Positions 30,133 through 37,160 of a stretch of 37,160 nt of DNA are shown here, in pieces. The position numbers and the translations under genes are program-made. Every line of letters begins with the position of its first letter. Position 1 is the first letter of the stretch. The notes beneath the pieces were generated by a model that was not told the origin of the DNA, ran no database searches, and saw nothing but the letters and a program-made list of their open reading frames with translations. Source of the DNA: Xylanibacter ruminicola Ga6B6 (GTDB taxonomy: Bacteria > Bacteroidota > Bacteroidia > Bacteroidales > Bacteroidaceae); NCBI RefSeq assembly GCF_000687715.1, contig NZ_JHXD01000027.1, positions 1-37,160 on the forward strand. The letters are read 5' to 3'.

Positions 30133-32644
30133 CTTTAAGTGTGATATGGATGTTGGCTCCCGGTTCAAGGTCGCCATTCACTATCAGGTCGCTAATGCCA
30201 TCCTCCAGATAGTTCTGTATAGCGCGCTTTAGCGGACGGGCACCAAACTGCACATCGTAACCCTTGGTGGCCACAAACTCCTTGGCCTCGTCGCTCAGGT
30301 CGATGTGATAGCCTATCTGCTCAATACGGTTGTACAGGCCCTTCAGTTCTACTTCGATAATACGCTTGATGGCATCCAGATCCAGCTGGTCGAAGGTGAT
30401 AATCTCGTCCAGTCGGTTCAGGAACTCAGGTGAGAACTGCTTCGATAGTGCCTTCTGTACAATGTCGCGTGCGTACTGCTTGTCCTTGTCGCTCTTCATC
30501 AGTCCCGTTTGTGCCGATGCACCGAAACCTACGCCACGACCAAAGTCCTTCAGCTGGCGTGTACCTGCATTCGATGTCATGATAATCACCGTGTTGCGGA
30601 AATCCACCAGTCGTCCGTTGCCATCTGTCATGCGTCCCTCGTCAAGCACTTGCAGCAAAAGGTTGAATACGTTGCTGTGAGCTTTCTCAATCTCGTCCAA
30701 AAGAACAATCGAGTAGGGGTGACGGCGCACGCGCTCTGTCAGCTGTCCGCCTTCGCCGTAACCTACGTATCCCGGAGGCGCACCTATCAGTCTTGAGGTG
30801 TTAAAGCTCTCGGTATATTCGCTCATGTCGATACGAATCAGCGCATCGCTACTGCCAAACATAAACTCGGCCAGTTTCTTGGCCAGATAGGTTTTACCCA
30901 CACCAGTTGGACCTAAGAACATAAACACGCCGATAGGGTGGTTGGGTTCCTTCAGTCCCACGCGGTTGCGCTGGATGGCTTTTACCATCTTGTCGATAGC
31001 GGCATCCTGGGCTATCACGGCATTCTTCAGCTCAACGGCCATACCCTTCAGGCGTACGCCCTCCTGTTCAGCCATGCGCTGTACGGGCACACCTGTCATC
31101 ATCGAAACCACCTCGGCCACCTGGTCGGCATCTACCACCAGTCGCTCTTCGCCCTCGCCGTTGGTCCAGCGGTCGTTCAGCTCCTTCAGCTCCTGGGTAA
31201 GTGCTGTTTCGCGGTCGCGATAACCGGCTGCCAGTTCGTAGTTCTGGTTCTTCACCGCCTTCTGCTTCTTTTCGCGGGCCTCGGCCAGCTCCTTCTCCTT
31301 CTCTATAATCTCGGGTGGAATCTGGGCGTTGCCTAAGTGTACCTTCGAACCTGTCTCATCGAGTGCGTCGATGGCCTTATCAGGCATAAAACGGTCGGTA
31401 ATATAGCGGTCTGTCAATTTGACACAAGCTTCGAGTGCCGCGTCAGTATATGTCACATGGTGGTGCTGTTCGTAGCGATCCTTGATGTTACGCAGGATCT
31501 GCAGCGTCTCCTCGTTGTTGGTAGCCTCTACTTGCACCTTCTGGAATCGGCGCTCCAAGGCGCCGTCCTTCTCAATGCTCTCGCGATACTCGTCAAGCGT
31601 AGTAGCACCAATGCACTGTATGGTGCCGCGTGCCAAAGCTGGCTTCATAATGTTGGCAGCATCCATACTGCCAGGGGTTGAACCAGCACCGATAATGGTG
31701 TGTATCTCGTCGATAAATACAATCACGTCGGGGTTAGCCTCCAGCTCCTTCATCAGGGCTTTCAGGCGCTCCTCAAACTGTCCGCGATACTTGGTGCCTG
31801 CCACAACGCCTGTCATATCCAGCGTAAAGATACGTTTACCAAACAGCATCGGACTGCAGTGGTGAGCCTCAATCATCTGGGCCAGTCCCTCTACAATGGC
31901 GCTCTTACCTACACCAGGCTCGCCAATCAGTATGGGGTTGTTCTTTTTGCGGCGACCCAGAATCTCTACAATACGCTGTATCTCGCGCTCGCGGCCTACG
32001 CAGGGGTCCAACTTACCATCAGCAGCGGCCTTTGTCAGGTCGGTACCAAAGCTATCAAGCACAGGTGTCTTCGAGGCAGGCTTCTTCTGGGCGGTGTTAT
32101 TAATCTTGCTCACCGGAATGCCCTTGTCGCCATTCATCTCAAACTCCTCTTCCTCCTCGTCGGGCAGTCCTATGCCGTTGCTCACGTTATTACTTACGTT
32201 TGTGTTCTTCGGCGCAAACAGTATGGCTGCAGCGTCGTCGTATGTCACATCGTTCATTTCTAATACTTGTTTTGCCCCGTTGTTAGCCAAGTCGTGCAGT
32301 ATGGCCAGCAGCAGGTGTTGTTCGTCTATCTTATTGGCTCTCTGAATGCGTGCTTCCAGTACAGCCAGTCGCAGTACGTTGCTGGCCTTCTCGTTCAGCA
32401 CCAGGTCGGTAGTGTGTATGGGCTGACCAATCTCGTCCTCCCTTACGCGCATTTCCAGTTCAGTCTTAACCGCCTGCATATTCAGGTTCAGCCTGTTAAA
32501 CAGGTCGATGACCGGACCCTCGTTACTGCGCAGAATGCCTAGCAGCAGGTGTTCGGGACCTACCGATCGGCTAGCCAGTCGGGCTGCCTCTTCACGCGAG
32601 AAAGCCAGTATTTCTGATAGTTTTGGCGAAAATTGTGTCGTCAT
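30110..32644 (-). CDS. clpC: ClpC-type ATP-dependent Clp protease ATP-binding subunit
   Basis: The 844-aa AAA+ unfoldase has an N-terminal double Clp_N repeat (1 to about 140), an acidic linker (about 145-195), first AAA+ module with Walker A GEPGVGKS (241-248) and Walker B VIVFIDE (308-314), a short UVR-like middle domain (about 445-490), and second AAA+ module with GPTGVGKT (578-585). The short middle domain fits ClpC/ClpA, not ClpB, whose coiled middle domain is longer. It feeds proteins to ClpP; no clpP is in the window. The promoter is the -7 box at 32695-32703; no CtsR-type operator is evident. Confidence 0.92.
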   Translation of the reverse strand: MTTQFSPKLSEILAFSREEAARLASRSVGPEHLLLGILRSNEGPVIDLFNRLNLNMQAVKTELEMRVREDEIGQPIHTTDLVLNEKASNVLRLAVLEARIQRANKIDEQHLLLAILHDLANNGAKQVLEMNDVTYDDAAAILFAPKNTNVSNNVSNGIGLPDEEEEEFEMNGDKGIPVSKINNTAQKKPASKTPVLDSFGTDLTKAAADGKLDPCVGREREIQRIVEILGRRKKNNPILIGEPGVGKSAIVEGLAQMIEAHHCSPMLFGKRIFTLDMTGVVAGTKYRGQFEERLKALMKELEANPDVIVFIDEIHTIIGAGSTPGSMDAANIMKPALARGTIQCIGATTLDEYRESIEKDGALERRFQKVQVEATNNEETLQILRNIKDRYEQHHHVTYTDAALEACVKLTDRYITDRFMPDKAIDALDETGSKVHLGNAQIPPEIIEKEKELAEAREKKQKAVKNQNYELAAGYRDRETALTQELKELNDRWTNGEGEERLVVDADQVAEVVSMMTGVPVQRMAEQEGVRLKGMAVELKNAVIAQDAAIDKMVKAIQRNRVGLKEPNHPIGVFMFLGPTGVGKTYLAKKLAEFMFGSSDALIRIDMSEYTESFNTSRLIGAPPGYVGYGEGGQLTERVRRHPYSIVLLDEIEKAHSNVFNLLLQVLDEGRMTDGNGRLVDFRNTVIIMTSNAGTRQLKDFGRGVGFGASAQTGLMKSDKDKQYARDIVQKALSKQFSPEFLNRLDEIITFDQLDLDAIKRIIEVELKGLYNRIEQIGYHIDLSDEAKEFVATKGYDVQFGARPLKRAIQNYLEDGISDLIVNGDLEPGANIHITLKENELAFS

Positions 32645-32694
32645 CTATGTTTGTTTCTAATTGTTATTAATATACCTATTATTATATATCTTTT

Positions 32695-32703
32695 GCAAAG
32701 ATA
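32695..32703 (-). promoter_or_regulatory. -7 box of clpC
   Basis: The minus strand reads TATCTTTGC, an exact consensus match, 50 nt before the clpC start. The -33 element is weak. It faces away from the gyrA promoter with 88 bp between the boxes. Confidence 0.7.
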
Positions 32704-32767
32704 CAACAAATCTTGCAAACATCGTGCCATAAAAAGCTAAATTTTTACCATAAAATAGCTTAAAAGG

Positions 32768-32800
32768 TTTGGTGGGTCGCAAATAATTTACTACCTTTGC
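32768..32800 (+). promoter_or_regulatory. Promoter of gyrA
   Basis: TTTG (32768-32771) and TACCTTTGC (32792-32800) are spaced by 20 nt. The gyrA start follows about 88 nt later, so a leader of about 80 nt is expected. Confidence 0.75.
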
Positions 32801-32812
32801 ACGGTTAAAAAC

Positions 32813-32844
32813 GCGTCAGAGGGCTTAAAAATGCCCTTAAACGC
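32813..32844 (+). promoter_or_regulatory. Leader hairpin upstream of gyrA
   Basis: AGGGC (32820-32824) pairs with GCCCT (32833-32837), and the outer GCGT (32813-32816) pairs with ACGC (32841-32844), separated by a small symmetric internal loop. No T-run follows, so it is not a terminator. It may stabilise or regulate the gyrA mRNA; this is inference. Confidence 0.45.
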
Positions 32845-32888
32845 AAAATTGATAAAAAAGTATATAGTTAAATAGTCAAATAAAAAAG

Positions 32889-35429
32889 ATGGATCAAACA
32901 TTCGACAACGACAGAATTATTAAGATCAACATCGAAGAAGAGATGAAATCGAGCTATATCGATTACTCTATGTCAGTAATCGTGGCCCGTGCCCTTCCCG
33001 ATGTTCGCGATGGCTTTAAGCCCGTTCATCGCCGTATCCTCTATGGTATGATGAACATCAACAATGTATCTACACAGCCTTATAAGAAGTGTGCCCGCGT
33101 TGTAGGTGAGGTGCTTGGTAAGTACCACCCACACGGCGACTCTTCAGTATACGGTGCCCTGGTGCGTATGGCCCAGGATTGGAACATGCGTTACACACTG
33201 GTCGACGGTCAGGGTAACTTCGGTTCGGTAGATGGCGACTCACCTGCTGCCATGCGTTACACCGAGTGCCGCCTCTCAAAGATGGGTGAGCACATCATGG
33301 ACGACCTGGATAAGGAGACCGTTGACATGGCGCCTAACTTTGACGACTCGCTCGAGGAGCCAACCGTGATGCCTACCAAGATTCCTAACCTGCTGGTTAA
33401 CGGTGGTAACGGTATCGCAGTAGGTATGGCTACCAATATGCCTACCCACAATCTGGGCGAGGTGATCGATGGCTGCTGCGCTTATATCGACAATCCTGAT
33501 ATCGACACCGAGGGCCTGATGCAGTACATCCCAGGACCCGATTTTCCAACAGGTGCTTACATCTATGGCCTGCAGGGTGTGAAGGATGCTTACGAGACTG
33601 GTCGTGGTCGTATCGTGATGCGTGCCAAGGCCGAGATTGAGAGCGGCGACACACACGATAAGATTGTGGTAACTGAGATTCCTTATGGTGTAAACAAGGC
33701 CGACCTGGTAGCTTATATCGCCGACCTGGCTAACCAGCACAAGATCGAGGGTGTAGCTAATGTAAACGATGAGTCGGGCCGTCAGGGTATGCGTATCGTT
33801 GTGGATTGCAAGCGCGATGCCAACGCCAACGTATTGCTCAACAAGCTGTTTAAGATGACAGCCCTTCAGAGCTCATTCTCAGTTAATAACATCGCCCTGG
33901 TAAAGGGTCGCCCACGCCTGCTTACACTCAAGGAGTGTGTCAAATACTTCGTTGAGCACCGTCACGATGTAACCATCCGTCGTACCAAGTACGATCTGCG
34001 TAAGGCTCAGGAGCGTGCCCACATCCTCGAGGGTTTGATTATCGCCGTTAACAATATCGACGAGGTAGTTCGCATTATCCGTAACAGCAAGACTCCTACC
34101 GACGCTCAGCGTAACTTGGAGGCCCGCTTCGAGTTGGACGAGCTGCAGAGTAAGGCCATCGTTGATATGCGTCTGGCTCAGCTCACTGGTCTGCGTGTTG
34201 ATCAGCTCCATCAGGAGTTCGACGATTTGCAGAAGCTCATCGCCGAGTTGCAGGAGATCCTGGATAACCCCGAGCGTTGTAAGGAGGTGATGAAGGCCGA
34301 CCTGCAGGAGGTGAAGGAGAAGTATGGCGACGAGCGTCGTACCGAGATTATCCCATTCGACCACGAGTTCAATGCCGAGGACTTCTATCCCGACGATCCA
34401 GTGGTTATCACCATTTCGCATATGGGTTACATCAAGCGTACTCCACTGTCAGAGTTCCACGAGCAGGGTCGTGGCGGTATGGGTTCAAAGGCTGCCCGTC
34501 ATCGCGACAACGACTTCACCGAGTATATCTATCCTGCCACCATGCACAACACACTGCTGTTCTTCACCCAGAAGGGTCGTTGCTACTGGCAGAAGTGTTA
34601 CGAGATTCCTGAGGGTGATAAGAACTCAAAGGGTCGCGCTATCCAGAATATGCTGAATATCGAGCCCGATGATGCCATCAACGCCGTTCTGCGTATCAAG
34701 AACTTCAACGATACCGAGTTCCTCAACTCACACTACGTAGTATTCGCTACCAAGCAGGGTATCATCAAGAAGACTTGTCTCGAGGCTTACTCACGTCCAC
34801 GTGCCAACGGTGTGATTGCTATCAACATCAACGAGGGCGACCAGGTAGTAGGCGTACGCCTCACCAACGGTCACAACGAGCTGTTGCTGGCTAACCGCAA
34901 TGGTCGTGCTGTACGTTTCGACGAGAACGATGTTCGTACCATGGGTCGTGTATCTACCGGTGTAATCGGTATGCGTCTCGATGGTGGCGACGACGAGGTT
35001 GTAGGTATGGTTTGCGTAAACGATCCTAACACCGAGACCATCATGGTTGTTTCAGAGAACGGTTATGGTAAGCGTTCCGAGGTTGAGGATTATCGCAAGA
35101 CCTCACGTGGTGCCAAGGGTGTTAAGACTCTTTCAATCACAGAGAAGACCGGTCGTCTGGTAGCCATCAAGGTGGTAACCGACGAGAACGACCTGATGAT
35201 TATTAATAAGAGTGGTGTGCTGATCCGTCTGAAGGTGGCCGATGTTCGTGTCATGGGCCGTGCCACACAGGGTGTTCGTCTCATCAACCTCACCAAGAAG
35301 AACGATAGCATTGCTTCGGTATGTAAGGTGATGCATTCGCAGGCCGAGGACGAGGATATCGAGGAGGCTGAGATTGATGCTGAGGCTGCTCAGGCTGCTG
35401 AGGCCCCCGAGACCGAGAATAAGGATTAA
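32889..35429 (+). CDS. gyrA: DNA gyrase subunit A
   Basis: The 846-aa protein cuts and rejoins DNA in gyrase with GyrB. The catalytic Tyr124 is in AAMRYTE, and the conserved [12 protein letters not shown] region precedes it. The C-terminal pinwheel domain starts at about residue 500 and has the GyrA-box-like QGRGGMG; the usual form is QRRGGKG, so it is divergent but placed correctly, which supports GyrA over ParC. At the position of E. coli Asp87 (quinolone region) this protein has Gly89, while E. coli Ser83 corresponds to Ser85. The tail is acidic and Glu/Ala-rich. Codon use is of the highly expressed type. Confidence 0.93.
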   Translation: MDQTFDNDRIIKINIEEEMKSSYIDYSMSVIVARALPDVRDGFKPVHRRILYGMMNINNVSTQPYKKCARVVGEVLGKYHPHGDSSVYGALVRMAQDWNMRYTLVDGQGNFGSVDGDSPAAMRYTECRLSKMGEHIMDDLDKETVDMAPNFDDSLEEPTVMPTKIPNLLVNGGNGIAVGMATNMPTHNLGEVIDGCCAYIDNPDIDTEGLMQYIPGPDFPTGAYIYGLQGVKDAYETGRGRIVMRAKAEIESGDTHDKIVVTEIPYGVNKADLVAYIADLANQHKIEGVANVNDESGRQGMRIVVDCKRDANANVLLNKLFKMTALQSSFSVNNIALVKGRPRLLTLKECVKYFVEHRHDVTIRRTKYDLRKAQERAHILEGLIIAVNNIDEVVRIIRNSKTPTDAQRNLEARFELDELQSKAIVDMRLAQLTGLRVDQLHQEFDDLQKLIAELQEILDNPERCKEVMKADLQEVKEKYGDERRTEIIPFDHEFNAEDFYPDDPVVITISHMGYIKRTPLSEFHEQGRGGMGSKAARHRDNDFTEYIYPATMHNTLLFFTQKGRCYWQKCYEIPEGDKNSKGRAIQNMLNIEPDDAINAVLRIKNFNDTEFLNSHYVVFATKQGIIKKTCLEAYSRPRANGVIAININEGDQVVGVRLTNGHNELLLANRNGRAVRFDENDVRTMGRVSTGVIGMRLDGGDDEVVGMVCVNDPNTETIMVVSENGYGKRSEVEDYRKTSRGAKGVKTLSITEKTGRLVAIKVVTDENDLMIINKSGVLIRLKVADVRVMGRATQGVRLINLTKKNDSIASVCKVMHSQAEDEDIEEAEIDAEAAQAAEAPETENKD

Positions 35430-35499
35430 ACTATCCGCTCAAGTAAACGTCAAAAAATAAATTTTAAGTAACAATAAGTTCAACCAATTTTAAAAGCTT

Positions 35500-36714
35500 A
35501 TGAAAAAATTAATCATGATGGCATGTGTGCTGGTAGCTAGCTCTACCGCATTTGCCGGCGACAGTGACGCTTTGAAGGCTATCCTCAAGGCAAAGACTTA
35601 TGCAGAAGCTGAGACTCTCATCAAGAGCAGCCTTGGTTCTCTGGCTAACGATGCCGAGAAGGCAAAGGCCTACAACAAGCTTGTTGACCTTGCCCTGAAC
35701 GACTTTAATGCTCAGAGCGCTATCCAGACCGAGAATCAGGTAAACAAGCAGATGGGTAAGGAAGAGAAACCCGTTGATATGAAACTGATGAACGAGATGG
35801 CCTATGCCGCTATCGTTGCAGGTATCGAGTGCGACAAGTTCGACCAGATGCCTAACGAGAAGGGTAAGGTAGCACCTAAGTTTGCTGCTAAGAATGCTCA
35901 GCGCCTGTGGACTGCTCCACGTAACACCCTCGTTAACGCTGGTCAGGATGCACTCAGCGCTAAGGACAACGCTTCAGCTCGTAAGTACTGGCAGCTGTTC
36001 ACCGAGAGCGACGCTGCTCCTATGTTCAAGGATTGCGACCGCGAGCAGCAGAAGCCTTTCTTCGGACAGGTAGCCCGTTTCGCTTCAATCTTCGCTTATC
36101 AGGACAAGGATATGGCTAAGGCCCTCGAGTTGGCCGATGTAGCTATGAAGGATCCCGAGGAGTACGAGAACGCTCTTAACCTCAAGCTCGAGATTCTTGG
36201 CGACGGTCTGAAGACTAAGGACGACTCAGTTAAGTATGCTGCCAGCCTGAAGGACATCTATGCCGAGCACAAGGTTGATGGTGTAATGGAGAAGCTGTAC
36301 AATACCCTGCTGGGTCTTGGTCAGACCGAGGATGCTAACAAAATCCTCGACGAGGCTCTCGCCGCTAATCCTAACAACTTTGTAGCCCTCGCCGATAAGG
36401 GACTTGCTCTGCTCCAGGCTAACAAGGCCGAGGAGGCTGTTCCTTACCTTCAGAAGGCATTCGAGGTTAAGCCCGACAACGCTATCATCGCTACCTACGC
36501 AGGTACTGGTTACAGCGTACAGGCTCAGAACGTAGAGGATCCTGCTAAGAAGAAGGAGCTTTACAAGAAGGCTATCGAGCTGTTCGACAAGGCTAAGGAG
36601 CTCGACCCCGACATGCTGCAGGCTAAGTGGGGTTACAACCGCTACAACGCATACTACAACTACTATGGTGCTGACGCTCCTGAGACCAAGAAGGCCGAGG
36701 AAGAGTCACGCTAA
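35500..36714 (+). CDS. Periplasmic tetratricopeptide repeat protein
   Basis: The 404-aa product has a signal peptide (1-19, FAG) and then helical repeats. The clearest TPR units are in the C-terminal half (around residues 260-370: ANKILDEALAANPNN, AVPYLQKAFEVKPDN, AIELFDKAKELDPD). Codon use is very biased, suggesting high expression. It lies 70 bp after gyrA without a clear promoter of its own, so it may be cotranscribed, and is followed by a terminator. TPR proteins hold partner proteins; the partner is unknown. Confidence 0.85.
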   Translation: MKKLIMMACVLVASSTAFAGDSDALKAILKAKTYAEAETLIKSSLGSLANDAEKAKAYNKLVDLALNDFNAQSAIQTENQVNKQMGKEEKPVDMKLMNEMAYAAIVAGIECDKFDQMPNEKGKVAPKFAAKNAQRLWTAPRNTLVNAGQDALSAKDNASARKYWQLFTESDAAPMFKDCDREQQKPFFGQVARFASIFAYQDKDMAKALELADVAMKDPEEYENALNLKLEILGDGLKTKDDSVKYAASLKDIYAEHKVDGVMEKLYNTLLGLGQTEDANKILDEALAANPNNFVALADKGLALLQANKAEEAVPYLQKAFEVKPDNAIIATYAGTGYSVQAQNVEDPAKKKELYKKAIELFDKAKELDPDMLQAKWGYNRYNAYYNYYGADAPETKKAEEESR

Positions 36715-36739
36715 TCTACGATCAAGTATATAAACCCAA

Positions 36740-36780
36740 TCAGCCGAGGAGCATCCCGCTCCCCGGCTGATTTCTTTTTA
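36740..36780 (+). terminator. Terminator after the TPR gene
   Basis: TCAGCCG (36740-36746) pairs with CGGCTGA (36764-36770), continued inside by GGAGC with GCTCC after one mismatch, loop ATCCC. TTTCTTTTT follows. On the minus strand the downstream T-run is weak, but the hairpin may still help end the smalltalk copy 2 transcript. Confidence 0.88.
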
Positions 36781-36804
36781 TACATGCTGTTTTGCGTGTT
36801 TTTT

Positions 36805-36909
36805 TTACATGGCGCCCATGCACGATGTAGCTCCCAGGGCCGTTACAATCGCTGTTGCGATGCTCGCAATCATCTGGATGATGAACTTCAGGGTTTCTTT
36901 CTTACTCAT
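36805..36909 (-). CDS. Smalltalk family small protein (34 aa), copy 2
   Basis: The ORF starts MSKKETLKFI and is identical to copy 1 through Met31 (SCM), then ends GAM instead of DF. The Cys30 of the lipobox-like GATSC is kept. The nucleotide sequence up to the last codons differs from copy 1 at only four positions, and the extended Shine-Dalgarno site is identical. It follows the partial HU-type gene by 16 nt, the same layout as at the left end. Confidence 0.85.
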   Translation of the reverse strand: MSKKETLKFIIQMIASIATAIVTALGATSCMGAM

Positions 36910-36911
36910 AA

Positions 36912-36924
36912 CTCACCTCCTTTC
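36912..36924 (-). promoter_or_regulatory. Extended Shine-Dalgarno site of smalltalk copy 2
   Basis: The sequence GAAAGGAGGTGAG before the start codon is the same as at copy 1, with the same spacing. Confidence 0.85.
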
Positions 36925-36925
36925 G

Positions 36926-37160
36926 TTAGTTCATGTCTGAGCCGCCACTACCTGGGTTGCTGGGCTGATTGCCGCCTCCGGTGTTACCACCTGTGTTACC
37001 GCCGGTATTGCTGCCGTTGCCACCGGTGTTGCCACCGGTTGATGGCTGGGTGTTCTCATTGTCCTCCACCTCACCGCTGTCGCCACTGGTTACACGCTTC
37101 ACCTCCTTGCCGTTGCGGTCGATACAGGTAATCTGGATAGCGGTGTTGGCCAGCTCTTCC
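36926..37160 (-). CDS. 3' part of a second HU-type gene with Gly/Asn-rich tail (5' end outside window)
   Basis: The visible 77 residues start within EELANTAIQITCIDRNGKEV, a beta-like stretch, continue through an acidic segment (DSGEVEDNEN) and end in a repeat tail (GGNTGG units) with the same last 13 residues as the left-end protein (QPSNPGSGGSDMN). The identical tail and the smalltalk partner make a HU-related protein likely, but the DNA-binding domain lies beyond the window and cannot be seen. Confidence 0.6.
   Translation of the reverse strand, partial: EELANTAIQITCIDRNGKEVKRVTSGDSGEVEDNENTQPSTGGNTGGNGSNTGGNTGGNTGGGNQPSNPGSGGSDMN

Noticed and set aside
30110..32644. ClpB instead of ClpC
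   Set aside because: The middle domain is only about 45 residues and UVR-like, whereas ClpB has a long coiled-coil middle domain.
336..36979. The whole window as a composite mobile element bounded by the two smalltalk cassettes
   Set aside because: The interior holds core housekeeping genes and no transposase or integrase; paralogous cassettes in a chromosome fit better.
1..37160. CRISPR array, tRNA or rRNA genes
   Set aside because: No regularly spaced repeats of suitable size and no cloverleaf or rRNA sequence were seen on either strand.

Overview
The window looks like a chromosomal segment of a Bacteroidales bacterium, most likely Prevotella or a close relative. The basis is gene content and promoter style. 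At least eight upstream regions carry the Bacteroidetes -7 box TAnnTTTG(C), starts are mostly preceded by A-rich DNA rather than Shine-Dalgarno sequences, and the genes include a lipoprotein-type TamA (TamL), an HU-related protein paired with a tiny 'smalltalk' ORF, a DUF2027 protein, a PPi-dependent phosphofructokinase and an RseC-RnfBCDGEA operon. Genus is an inference; no rRNA or tRNA is present.

Layout. (1) 1-1145: structured non-coding DNA, a bidirectional terminator, and a minus-strand HU-related gene followed by a 33-aa smalltalk ORF. (2) 1146-1626: intergenic DNA with a perfect 52-bp AT palindrome inside a larger GC-rich inverted repeat. (3) 8553-1627, minus: a six-gene run (88-aa unknown, PlsC-like acyltransferase, secreted amidase with an inserted golvesin-like domain, 114-aa unknown, YgiQ radical SAM protein, PP2C-like protein). 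(4) 8762-11388, plus: PPi-phosphofructokinase and a membrane-anchored GH25 lysozyme. (5) 12138-11398, minus: TrmH-type RNA methyltransferase. (6) 12270-14459, plus: TamL. (7) 14556-21225, plus: WalJ-like MBL hydrolase, DMP19 protein, SmpB, MetH, GHL10-type glycosidase, lipoprotein. (8) 21662-21222, minus: small acidic protein. (9) 21815-27368, plus: rseC-rnfBCDGEA, a membrane complex coupling ferredoxin and NAD+ to an ion gradient. (10) 27458-30090, plus: DUF2027 protein and NAD+ synthetase. (11) 32644-30110, minus: ClpC. (12) 32889-36714, plus: GyrA and a periplasmic TPR protein. (13) 36805-37160, minus: a second smalltalk ORF and the 3' part of a second gene with the HU-type tail.

Most genes are housekeeping or envelope functions. 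The most unusual content is the pair of HU-tail/smalltalk cassettes at the two ends of the window. They are nearly identical at DNA level across the junction, and each smalltalk ORF has an extended Shine-Dalgarno sequence, which is exceptional for this phylum. The smalltalk peptide ends in a lipobox-like Cys. Other notable items are a promoter whose -33 element sits in the loop of the preceding terminator, four divergent promoter pairs with nearly constant 85-95 bp spacing, two CTAG-dense islands inside metH and nadE, a clpC 3' end built into a shared terminator, and a repeated hairpin element based on the CGAATTA motif.
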